A stretch of 64,000 bases of DNA from Flavobacterium weaverense (lineage in GTDB: Bacteria; Bacteroidota; Bacteroidia; Flavobacteriales; Flavobacteriaceae): assembly GCF_003688495.1 (NCBI RefSeq), contig NZ_REFH01000010.1, positions 248,001-312,000 of the forward strand. Direction: 5' to 3'. Positions 15,928-25,600 of the stretch are shown in pieces; the first letter of the stretch is position 1, and every line of letters begins with the position of its first letter. The translations under genes were made by a program, and so were the position numbers. A model generated the notes under the pieces. It ran no database searches and was not told where the DNA came from. It saw only the letters and a program-made list of their open reading frames with translations.

Positions 15928-16100
15928 TATTTATTGTTGGTAAACTTTTTTTACCGCAGATTCGCAGATCTTAATTTTACCAATCATTTGTAGCTAGGGC
16001 ATAAAGACTTGAATTTATTGGATTACCAATCACCCCTAAAAACTTTGTGACTTCGTGACTTTTTGGCTACAAAACGTTTTTTTTATCATCAATAATTAAA

Positions 16101-18512
16101 TTAATTCTTCAAGTACTTTTCTAAGAACTGATCTTGTTCCCATAATAAGTGAAGGATATTCTCTTTAGCTGCATAACCATGCGACTCTTTTGGTAAAATT
16201 ACCATTCTCGCAGGAGCGCCAAGACCTTTCAATGCTTGGAAATAACGTTCTGTTTGTAAAGTAAATGTTCCAGGATTGTTGTCTGCTTCACCGTGAACTA
16301 AAAGCATTGGTGTTTTCATTTTGTCTGCATTCATAAACGGTGACATCGTGTTGTACACTAATGGAGTTTCCCAGTAGTTACGTTGCTCACTTTGGAATCC
16401 AAAAGGAGTCAATGTTCTATTATAAGCACCACTTCTAGCAATTCCGCAAGTGAATAAGTTAGAATGTGTTAACAAGTTAGCAGTCATAAACGCACCATAA
16501 GAGTGACCACCTACAGCTACTTTCTTTCTATTGATATATCCTAATGCGTCAACTGCATTAATAGCTGCCTCTGCATTATCAACTAACTGTGTGATGAAAT
16601 TATCATTTGGTTCAGTAGTTCCTTCACCAATAATAGGGAAAGCTGCATCATCAAGAACTACATAACCTTTAGTTACCCAGAAAATGAATGAACCGTAACT
16701 TGGGAATGTAAACTCATTTGGATTCTGAGTTACTTGACCTGCTGAATTTTTGTCTTTGTATTCTGCTGGATAAGCCCAAATCAATAGTGGCATTTTCTCT
16801 TTCTTAGCTTTATCATATCCTACCGGTAAATATAAAGTTCCAGATAATTCAACACCATCTTTACGCTTGTATTTAATTACTTCTTTACTAACATTTTTAA
16901 TGCTTTCGAAAGGATTTTTGAAGCTTGTGATTGGCGTTAATTTATTTTTTTGTTTGATATTTCTAATGTAGTAATTAGGATATTCATTTTTAGATTGGAT
17001 TTGGACTAATACAGTTCCTTTCTTAAAATCTTCAATCTCAATTATATCTTCTTTTTTATCTGTGTACGTTGATGTATAAAGACGTTTTGCTTTTAATGTT
17101 TTCAAATTATACTCTGAAATAAAAGGGAATTGTCCGTTTTTAGTGAATCCGTCACCTAGTAAAAAAGCGTTGTCATTTTCAATCGCTAAAACGTATCTGT
17201 TGTATTCGTTTTTTCTTGTTTCGAAATTTCCAGGATTTGAGTAAGCATCTTGAGAATTTCTATCAAAAAGTACTTTTGGAGCTTGACTCGCATCAGATGG
17301 ATTGATTAAATACGTTTTTGTGTTACGAGTATCGTACCATTCATCAGTTGCAATAGCAATATTATCATTACCCCAAATCATTCTGCTGTAACGCTGTGGC
17401 GTTTTTAGCATTGAAGTAGCAGCCGTATTAAAAGGTGCGTTCCAAAGAAAAACTTCGTCTCTAAATTCTACTTTATTTGCTGGATCTCCACCATCTAAAG
17501 CTTCTGCGTAAACTAATGTCGCTGGTTTGTCAGCTCTCCAGCTCATGTTTCTTTTTCCTTTTCGAACTGCCATAAAGCCTTTAGGAATAATCTCCGTAAG
17601 CGGAACTTCGTTAACAACTTTCACTTCTGTTCCATTATTATCATAAACTGTAGATTTTATTGGAAAACGGCTCAAAGGAACTATGTATGAAAATGGTTTT
17701 TGAATAGTGTTGACCATCAAGTATTTTCCATCAGGCGAAAAACTCTCTCCTGCATACATATCAGCCTTCATGAACAAGGTTGCTGTTCCGTTCAAGTTAA
17801 CTTTGTATAATTCGGATGTCATGATGTTTTCAAAATTAGCCTCATCATTTTTGTTTTTCAACATATCTGGATAAGTTCTATTTTGAGATTTTTCTCCATC
17901 TGCGTTCGAAATTATCGGACCTGTTGGTAAATCATTTTTCGAATCTAAAAGTGCTGCTCTATTCTTTGGTAACATTTTAACCAAAATAGTTTCGTTATCG
18001 TTCAGCCAGCTAAATGGACTTCCAATATTTGCATTTACATTCGCTTCTGTTAATTTCATGGCTTTCGCCGAAACAACATCTATAACCCAAAGTTCAACTC
18101 CTTTTACTGCAGTATTAGAAAAACTAATTTTTTTGTCATTTGGAGACCAAGACAAATTACTGATTTTAGCATTTTCAGGCAATCCCGAAACTTGAACTTC
18201 TTTTTTGTCGCTTACTTTACGTAACTTTAAATTATTAATGTAAGTGACTGTACTTGAAATATTTGTAGTAGGATTAATTCGCAATCCCCCTAAACGCAAT
18301 TCGTCTTGATTTAAATCATCTAGCGACTTGTAAGTATTTCTGTAAGATAATAGTAAATACTCTTTTTTGGTATCCATAGAAACCGAAGGAGCTCTCTCGT
18401 AATCAGCAAGCTCTAGTATTGATTTAGATGGTTTTTGGTAATTTAGATTTTCTTGTGCAAAGGTTGTTAAACTCAGTCCAAGAAAAAGGAAGAAAGGAAT
18501 TTTTAACTTCAT
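16101..18512 (-). CDS. S9 family serine peptidase, glutamyl endopeptidase-like
   Basis: 803 residues with a signal peptide (1-19, ending TFAQ), a beta-propeller region (about 60-560) and a C-terminal alpha/beta hydrolase domain. The catalytic triad reads Ser671 (VGGHSYGAFM), Asp744 (GEADNNPGTF) and His778 (ESHGYAAKE). The DNNPGT and ESHGYAA strings match the S9D group that includes the plant chloroplast glutamyl endopeptidase, so cleavage of peptides after Glu is a reasonable guess. It is probably periplasmic. The gene is monocistronic and divergent from fabH. Confidence 0.85.
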   Translation of the reverse strand: MKLKIPFFLFLGLSLTTFAQENLNYQKPSKSILELADYERAPSVSMDTKKEYLLLSYRNTYKSLDDLNQDELRLGGLRINPTTNISSTVTYINNLKLRKVSDKKEVQVSGLPENAKISNLSWSPNDKKISFSNTAVKGVELWVIDVVSAKAMKLTEANVNANIGSPFSWLNDNETILVKMLPKNRAALLDSKNDLPTGPIISNADGEKSQNRTYPDMLKNKNDEANFENIMTSELYKVNLNGTATLFMKADMYAGESFSPDGKYLMVNTIQKPFSYIVPLSRFPIKSTVYDNNGTEVKVVNEVPLTEIIPKGFMAVRKGKRNMSWRADKPATLVYAEALDGGDPANKVEFRDEVFLWNAPFNTAATSMLKTPQRYSRMIWGNDNIAIATDEWYDTRNTKTYLINPSDASQAPKVLFDRNSQDAYSNPGNFETRKNEYNRYVLAIENDNAFLLGDGFTKNGQFPFISEYNLKTLKAKRLYTSTYTDKKEDIIEIEDFKKGTVLVQIQSKNEYPNYYIRNIKQKNKLTPITSFKNPFESIKNVSKEVIKYKRKDGVELSGTLYLPVGYDKAKKEKMPLLIWAYPAEYKDKNSAGQVTQNPNEFTFPSYGSFIFWVTKGYVVLDDAAFPIIGEGTTEPNDNFITQLVDNAEAAINAVDALGYINRKKVAVGGHSYGAFMTANLLTHSNLFTCGIARSGAYNRTLTPFGFQSEQRNYWETPLVYNTMSPFMNADKMKTPMLLVHGEADNNPGTFTLQTERYFQALKGLGAPARMVILPKESHGYAAKENILHLLWEQDQFLEKYLKN

Positions 18513-18836
18513 AATTTGAGTAATTTTAAATTAATGGTTGCAATATTTGTTCGAAAATAATTGAATGTAATTAGATTTCGAAATAAATATAGCTATTTAA
18601 CTTTTGAACAACCTATAGATTTAGATTATTCGATACATTAGTAGCTTTTTTTTCGATTTTTATTTGAACCAAGTCGCTGAAAATCACTGAAAAAATCATA
18701 AACTTGTATAATAATACTATTTTAAGTTTGCGGCAAAAGTGTTTTACTATGTAATCAATAAATAGTGCCTACTTTTTAGCTTAAATTTTAAAGTATGTTT
18801 TAAATTTGCAATCTTATTTTAATAAAACCGTATAAT
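18513..18836. other. Divergent intergenic region, 324 bp
   Basis: Separates the S9 peptidase gene (minus) from fabH (plus). It holds the fabH -7 box; no clear promoter for the peptidase gene, RNA gene or repeat was seen. Confidence 0.5.
18801..18808 (+). promoter_or_regulatory. fabH -7 box
   Basis: TAAATTTG followed by CA, 28 bp before the ATG; matches TAnnTTTG. No strong -33 TTG is at the expected distance. Confidence 0.6.
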
Positions 18837-19844
18837 ATGTATCATTCAAAAATAACAGGATTAGGATTTTATGTTCCCGATAACGTAGTTACAAATGACG
18901 ATTTATCGAAAGTCATTGACACTAATGACGAATGGATTCAGGAGAGAACGGGTATTCAGGAGCGAAGACATATCATACCTGGTGAAGATACAACGACTTC
19001 GATGGGAGTTAAGGCAGCTGAAATTGCGATTAAGCGCTCCGGCGTTGCTAAAGAGGATATTGACTTTATTGTATTTGCGACTTTAAGTCCAGATTACTAT
19101 TTTCCAGGACCTGGAGTTTTAGTGCAAAGAGATTTAGGTTTAAAAACCATTGGTGCATTAGATGTTAGAAATCAATGTTCTGGTTTTATTTATGCATTGT
19201 CTGTTGCAGATCAGTATATAAAAACAGGGATGTATAAAAACATCTTGGTTATCGGTTCAGAAGTGCATTCATCTGGATTGGATATGACATCTCGCGGTAG
19301 AGGGGTTTCGGTAATTTTTGGTGATGGAGCTGGAGCAGCCTTGTTAAGTCGCGAGGAAGATTTAACGAAAGGAATTCTATCTACACATTTACATTCTGAA
19401 GGACAACATGCAGAAGAATTGATTCTTAAAGCCCCAGGAATGGGTGGTCGTTGGGTTTCAGATATTTTGGCTGATAATGATCCAGAGGATGAAAGTTACT
19501 ATCCGCACATGAATGGACAGTTTGTGTTTAAGAACGCTGTAGTACGTTTCAGTGAAGTAATCAATGAAGGTTTAAAAGCAAATAATCTTGAAGTATCAGA
19601 TATCGATATGTTGATTCCGCATCAAGCTAATTTGAGGATTTCTCAGTTTATCCAAAATAAATTCAAATTGAGAGACGACCAAGTATTTAATAATATTCAA
19701 AAATACGGTAATACAACTGCAGCATCTATTCCTATCGCTTTAACTGAGGCGTGGGAACAAGGTAAAATTAAACCAGGAGATACAGTAGTTTTAGCTGCTT
19801 TTGGTAGTGGATTTACTTGGGCTAGTGCAATTATTAAGTGGTAA
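18837..19844 (+). CDS. fabH: 3-oxoacyl-ACP synthase III (FabH family)
   Basis: 335 residues with the full KAS III triad: Cys114 (VRNQCSGFIYAL), His262 (IPHQANLRIS) and Asn292 (KYGNTTAASIP). FabH condenses acetyl- or branched acyl-CoA with malonyl-ACP to start fatty acid synthesis, or starts related lipid pathways. The gene stands alone, not next to plsX/rpmF or other fab genes, so it may be a second KAS III with a special substrate. This cannot be judged from the sequence. Confidence 0.9.
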   Translation: MYHSKITGLGFYVPDNVVTNDDLSKVIDTNDEWIQERTGIQERRHIIPGEDTTTSMGVKAAEIAIKRSGVAKEDIDFIVFATLSPDYYFPGPGVLVQRDLGLKTIGALDVRNQCSGFIYALSVADQYIKTGMYKNILVIGSEVHSSGLDMTSRGRGVSVIFGDGAGAALLSREEDLTKGILSTHLHSEGQHAEELILKAPGMGGRWVSDILADNDPEDESYYPHMNGQFVFKNAVVRFSEVINEGLKANNLEVSDIDMLIPHQANLRISQFIQNKFKLRDDQVFNNIQKYGNTTAASIPIALTEAWEQGKIKPGDTVVLAAFGSGFTWASAIIKW

Positions 19845-19871
19845 AATAAAGTACTAAAATAGTTGTAATAC

Positions 19872-19905
19872 AAAAAACCCGGAGTTGGCATACTCCGGGT
19901 TTTTC
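19872..19905 (+). terminator. Terminator after fabH
   Basis: ACCCGGAGT-TGGCAT-ACTCCGGGT with A-run before and T-run after; it may work in both directions between fabH and the converging receptor gene. Confidence 0.9.
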
Positions 19906-19947
19906 TTTGGAAACAAAATATTAAAACTAACTCTACAAAATTATTTT

Positions 19948-22356
19948 TTAGAACAGTCCGCCACCAACTTGCTTAGTGTTGTTGTCTCTTTGTTTACGCT
20001 GTAAACTTTTATTTTTTCCTGCACCAAACATGTAGTTAAAACCAACATATACAGACTGGCTTTCCCATTTGAATTGTCCTACTTGAGGATAAGGATTGTC
20101 ACCACTAAAGCCTGCTTTCATGGTGTCAAAAATATCATTGAAGCGAATGCTTACTGTTGCTTTGTCTTTTAGGAAAGAATAACGACCACCTGCATCAATC
20201 TTATACATTTCTTTTCCATTAAACTGCACGCCGTCAACGCCTGATCTATAAAATCCAAATAATAAGAAACGCAGATTTTTAGTTGCTTTAAAATTGCTAT
20301 TGAAACGAGCATTGAAAGCTGATGATTCAACTTCTTTTTTTACAAGATCAAATGAATTTGTACCGGAGTTAAAAACAGAAATTAATCCTTTTTGAGTGAT
20401 ACTAGAAAAATCTACTGCTGGCTGAATATCCCACCAGCTATTGATTTTATAATTTAACGATGCTTCAAAACCGTAAGATTGGTTGTTATCAAAGTTATCG
20501 AAACTTAAAATTTGTTGGTCTAAATTTTGAGGATCGGGATAGATAATTCTATTAATTTCGTTATTGATTTTTCGAACAAATACACCTGTAGTAATAGATC
20601 CTTTCGTTATTGTTTTAGTATAATTTAATTCAACCGAATTAGTGAATTGTGGTTCTAATTCTGGATTTCCAATAGAGGTAATTCTTGGCGTACTAAATTC
20701 TCTAATCGGTTTAGTTTGCTCTAAACTAGGTCTATCAACGCGACGGCTAAAACTTATTTGGAATTGGTCTTTCTCACTAGGTGAATATGTCATCGATGCC
20801 GATGGATAAACCGTAATATAGTCGTCTTTGAATGCAGTAGCATTATTTAGTTTTGCATCTACTTTATAGCTTTCTAAACGTGCGCCTAACTGATAACCAA
20901 TTTTGCTAAACTTTTGTCCGAAGGTTAAATAAGCAGAATGGATGTCTAAATCATAGTTGTAGTTAGAGTTTGATAGCGCGCTGCTGCTTGTGAGATAATT
21001 GTTTTCAGTTCGCACAATTCTAGTTTCTGCACCTATTTCTAATTTGCTTTTTTCATTCAAAGGATTCACATAGTCTAAATTGACAGTAGAGTTTTTTCTG
21101 CTATCGATAATGTCGTCTCTGTACGCATTAGTAGGGAATGTTGGGTTGCTAAATGTGGTTAGAAAATTAGCATTTTGAGTACCTGAATAAATACTGTGGT
21201 TAATTTCTAAATCCAGCGTTTCACCTTCTTTTTTTGTTAAATGTTTGAATGCTAAATTGTAAGTTCCATCTGCGCTTGTTCCTTTATATTTTGAAGTTTG
21301 AAACAGATTGTTTATCGTATTAGGATTGCTAATGGTAACATCTACTCGGCCGTCTCCAATAAGTTTATTTTGATTCGTATAAACCGATAATGTATTTTTA
21401 TCATTGATATAATAATCCATTCCAATTTTGTACAAATGTGATTTGTCATTATTTTTAATGTCAAGTGACTGTTTAGAAAGGTCATCTAATCGAAGAATAC
21501 TACCTTCATTAAATTTTTCACCAAAGTTATTTCCGTACGTTCCAAAGAAGTTTACTTTACCAGTTCTATAATTCATATTTGTTGAACTATTTATTTTTGG
21601 TTTTTTAGCGAAAGTGATGCCGGTGTTTATACTTGCATTAAAGCCATCATTTGCATTTTTATGTAACACAATGTTGATGATACCAGACATTCCTTCGGGA
21701 TTGTATTTAGCACTTGGGTTTGTAATTAACTCAATTTTTTTAATTGAGGTCGAAGGTATTTGCTTTAGTAACTGCGAAGCTTCAATATTGCTAGGACGTC
21801 CATCCACTAGGATTCTAACGTTTTCATTACCACGCAAAGATATTTTTCCGTCTTGATCAACATTTACTGATGGAATATTACTCATTATCTCTGAAGCTGT
21901 GGCTCCAGCAGTGGTAAGGTCTTTACCCACGTTAATAATTTTTCTATCAATTTTCTGTTCGATTGTCGAACGTTCACTGATGATTGATACACCTTTTAAT
22001 TCAATCGCATCTTCTTCAATCGCAATTGTATTTAAGTTGATGATGTTTTTCTCAGATAAGTTAACCGACTTTAGGATTGTTTTGTATCCAATGAATTGAA
22101 TTTCGACAACGAATTCTTTTAAAGCTAGATTTTTGATTTGGAAAGTTCCGTTGTCTGCTGTAATTCCGCCCGTAACGACTTTGTTATTTTCTTTGATAAC
22201 AACATTTACATACGGTAAAGGTTCGTTAGTTTTCTTGTCAATTACTTTACCGGAAATACTTCCGCTGTTTTCGGAAAGAGTTGGCTTGACTGAAGTTTGT
22301 GCTTGCAACGAAAATAATGTTGCAATAAAGCATAGTAATGTTAATTTGATTTTCAT
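19948..22356 (-). CDS. TonB-dependent receptor, outer membrane beta-barrel family
   Basis: 802 residues: signal peptide (1-19), a CarboxypepD_reg-like domain (about 32-115: GSISGKVIDKKTNEPLPYVN), a plug-like region (about 120-235: GRNENVRILVDGRPSN is close to RGNENVRILVDG in this protein, and PEGMSGIINIVL) and a C-terminal outer membrane barrel with many aromatic strands. It belongs to the Bacteroidota OMP_b-brl_3 group that imports or processes unknown ligands. No SusD-like gene is adjacent, so a glycan-uptake role is not supported. The C-terminus ends GGGLF. Confidence 0.9.
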   Translation of the reverse strand: MKIKLTLLCFIATLFSLQAQTSVKPTLSENSGSISGKVIDKKTNEPLPYVNVVIKENNKVVTGGITADNGTFQIKNLALKEFVVEIQFIGYKTILKSVNLSEKNIINLNTIAIEEDAIELKGVSIISERSTIEQKIDRKIINVGKDLTTAGATASEIMSNIPSVNVDQDGKISLRGNENVRILVDGRPSNIEASQLLKQIPSTSIKKIELITNPSAKYNPEGMSGIINIVLHKNANDGFNASINTGITFAKKPKINSSTNMNYRTGKVNFFGTYGNNFGEKFNEGSILRLDDLSKQSLDIKNNDKSHLYKIGMDYYINDKNTLSVYTNQNKLIGDGRVDVTISNPNTINNLFQTSKYKGTSADGTYNLAFKHLTKKEGETLDLEINHSIYSGTQNANFLTTFSNPTFPTNAYRDDIIDSRKNSTVNLDYVNPLNEKSKLEIGAETRIVRTENNYLTSSSALSNSNYNYDLDIHSAYLTFGQKFSKIGYQLGARLESYKVDAKLNNATAFKDDYITVYPSASMTYSPSEKDQFQISFSRRVDRPSLEQTKPIREFSTPRITSIGNPELEPQFTNSVELNYTKTITKGSITTGVFVRKINNEINRIIYPDPQNLDQQILSFDNFDNNQSYGFEASLNYKINSWWDIQPAVDFSSITQKGLISVFNSGTNSFDLVKKEVESSAFNARFNSNFKATKNLRFLLFGFYRSGVDGVQFNGKEMYKIDAGGRYSFLKDKATVSIRFNDIFDTMKAGFSGDNPYPQVGQFKWESQSVYVGFNYMFGAGKNKSLQRKQRDNNTKQVGGGLF

Positions 22357-22387
22357 GATTGATTGTTATTTAGTTTGATTGATGATG

Positions 22388-22395
22388 CAAATATA
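22388..22395 (-). promoter_or_regulatory. -7 box for TonB-dependent receptor
   Basis: Minus-strand TATATTTG, 31 bp upstream of the ATG at 22356; a good TAnnTTTG match. Confidence 0.55.
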
Positions 22396-22588
22396 AAACA
22401 ATATTTTTAATATTATGTATAACAAAGTACTATTTAATGCATAATAATGTAATTTTTGTTTTAAAGTATTTATTTTACTCGATTGCAGTAAAAAAAAAAA
22501 CTCATTTGGCGATATTATGATTTGTTTAATAGACAACTTTAGTGGCGTTTTGTTACAGTATTTATTGATTAATTAATTTTTTATGCAA

Positions 22589-22620
22589 AAAAAAGGACTT
22601 TCAATTAAGAAAGTCCTTCA
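22589..22620 (-). terminator. Terminator after T9SS surface protein gene
   Basis: Minus strand AAGGACTTTC-TTAATT-GAAAGTCCTT followed by a run of T; it starts 17 bp past the stop codon. Confidence 0.9.
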
Positions 22621-22637
22621 ATTAAGTTGTTTGATAA

Positions 22638-25600
22638 TTACCGTTTTAACGAGAAATGTGATTTGTATTCTTTGCGTATATTATTCTCAGTGTAGCTTAG
22701 AGAAAACCAGTAATCATCGGCAGGAAGTGGATATCCATTTAAAGTTCCATCCCAACCAGGACTATTTTTTACAAGTTCTTTTATCAACTTTCCGTAGCGA
22801 TCAAAAATGAACAATTTATAATTTTCTTCTTCAGGAAGTCCTTTAATTTGCCAAGTGTCATTGAATCCATCTCCATTAGGAGTAAAATATTTTGGACTAT
22901 TAACAAGTGTAATTTCCAGAGGAATGGTGAACGTTCCACAATTTCCATCTCCAACACTTATTTCGTGTATTCCGGAACTCACATTGTCAAATATATTGCT
23001 TATTTGTGGTGAGCCTCCATCTAACGAATAGAGAAAGTTACTCCCGTCTCCTATAAATGGAGTAGCAATAATTGTTATCGACTGACTATTTGTAAACCAT
23101 CCGCTAGTGGTAAACGTCACATCAATAGGTCGTGCAGATTCTATCACTGTAAAAGGAAAAATCTCAGAAGTACAACCAAAAATAGAAAGGTCAGTAACAA
23201 CAAGCGTATAATTTCCGGGAATCGCAGCTGAAAAGTTTTCATCTGTACTTACAATATTTCCGTCTTCACTTTTCCATTCAAATGAATATCGTGGTGCTGT
23301 AAAACCACTTTTGATGTTGGCGTTAGTGATAATTCCAGTATCAACATCAATACAAATTGCTGGAATAGTAAGATTTGGTTTTGGTTTATCTGTGATTGTA
23401 ATACTAATTGGTGTTTCTGAGGGACAAGTTACGGTTGAATTCAGGCCTGATTCAGCATACGCATAAATAGTGGTGGAACTTATAATTACGTCACCAGGAA
23501 ATTTTTCAGTGTTGCTGCTTATAGCTCCGCCTGAATTTGTAAAGTACCTTGTGACTGGAAAAATATATGGTGGTAATTCATATGATTCGCATCTTGTTAC
23601 CGGAGCGATAGGATTAAGTATAGGACTATTATATATGGTAACTGTAAACGAATCTTCGGCAGTACAATTTACTCTATTATTATTTTCTACGTAAACGTAA
23701 AGTGTTGTAGTGGTTGTGATGGGTGAATAAGGTGGCGATAATTTGGTTCCAGATCCATAAGGTCCGCCAGTTGCAGTGTAATAATCTCCCATTCCAACTA
23801 TTGCTGGTAAATCAAAACTTTCACAAGAAGACTGGTCTGGGATGTCATTTACAAAAGTGACTAAAATATCAATACTATATTCTGAAACACAAGTATTTGG
23901 TGCAGTTGCAGCAGCATATACGTAAACTGTTTTTGATGAGGTGATTACGGTTCCAGGTGATAAAATTGGATTTGTGGCAGATGGTCCACCTGCAAATTCA
24001 TAATACTCTCCATTGGTCAAATCATCTAAAATATAATTATCGCCGCAACGTATTACTTCAACAGGTTTAGAATCGACAGCTGGTGAATTATTGATAGTTA
24101 TTTGGAATTCTTCTTGAACATAACAAGGACCTGTAGCGAGTTTGTCATAAAAATACATTTTTTGCGAAGTAGTTATTGCAGATCCCACGGGAAGCAATCG
24201 TCCAGTTCCAAGCGATCCTGTAAAGTAATTTCCTGAGTGCGCGACTGCTGGTAAATAGTACACATCACATTGCGGACCCGTATCTGGTATTATTGGTAAA
24301 GGAGGAATGTTTACTGTAACGGTAAAGTCTAATGAATCTGTACAAGTTTGCCCCGAAATATAATACCAAAGTGTTGTTGATGCATTAATTGATGTCCCAG
24401 CTGGAACTTGTGATCCTCCACCTGCCGCCGCTGTTCGATATTCACCAACTCTTAACGCAGGCAATATATATGCTGAGCAAGAATTCACATCTGTGGGACG
24501 TGAAATACTTGATAAATTAATAAAAATTTTAAATGATTTTTCTGAGAAACAATTGGTTGGAGATGTAGCAGTTTCTTTATAAACATATATTGTAGTTGTT
24601 GTAGTTATTACTGTTCCTGCCGCTAAAATAGATCCAGTTTTATTTGGACCGCTATAGTAAACACCTCCATTATTATCTACAGGTAAAGTGTAAGAAATGC
24701 ATCCAAACTGATTGTCATAGTTAGGTAATACAGTAAAGGGAATTATAGTAATGTCAAAAGCTCTTTCTTCTATACAAGATGGAGTAACGGTGGTATCTTC
24801 AAACCAGACATAAAACCTGTTTATACCAGCAGAGTTAATTACAGTGCCTGAATTAATAGGGATATTGCCCGAAGTTGAAGGTCCGCCAGCTTGTTTATAA
24901 TATCTTCCGTATGGTAAAGCCGGTAGTATATATTGTGTGCAAAAAGTTTTAGAAACAGGTGTAATGTCATCTAAATCGATAATAGTTATGTTAAAAGAAT
25001 CTTGGTTAGTACAAACTCCCGACTGATTAAAAACATATAAACTATTCGTGGTTGCAGTTATGACATCTCCTGCAAAAAGTTGCGTTCCAGTACCATTACT
25101 TCCTGTCCAATATTGCGATCCTGAAGTAGTTAATGCGGTAAGTCTATAAGAGTTACAGACAAATACATCACTAAAAATGTCTACTGCAGGTAAAGGATTT
25201 ACGATTAGTTTAAAACTGCCGACTGTAAAACAACTACCATCTGAAATATTTTGTAAACGCGCCCACAAAGTTGTATTAGCAGATGGAAATTGATTTCCAG
25301 CATTCAATTTAACTATTTTATTATTATTGTTTGCTCCAGCAGCAGAGGAGTGGAAAGTCAATATGGTATAAAGTGGACTTTGTGTTCCTAAAATTAAATT
25401 AATTTGGGATGTTAAATTAAAATTTGCTTTCAATGGAGTTTCAGTTAAATTTCGAGAACACAATTCTAAATCAGGTAGATTATTTGGAATTTGAGGAGAA
25501 GGGGTAACTAACAATTGAAATGCTCTAATTTCGAAACATAAAGTCATTGGATTTTGTATTCTAGCGTAAATTACTTTTCCACTTTGTGATAGTGTAAGCG

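Noticed and set aside
19948..22356. SusC/SusD polysaccharide utilisation locus
   Set aside because: The receptor lacks a SusD neighbour and glycan enzymes; it is of the OMP_b-brl_3 type.
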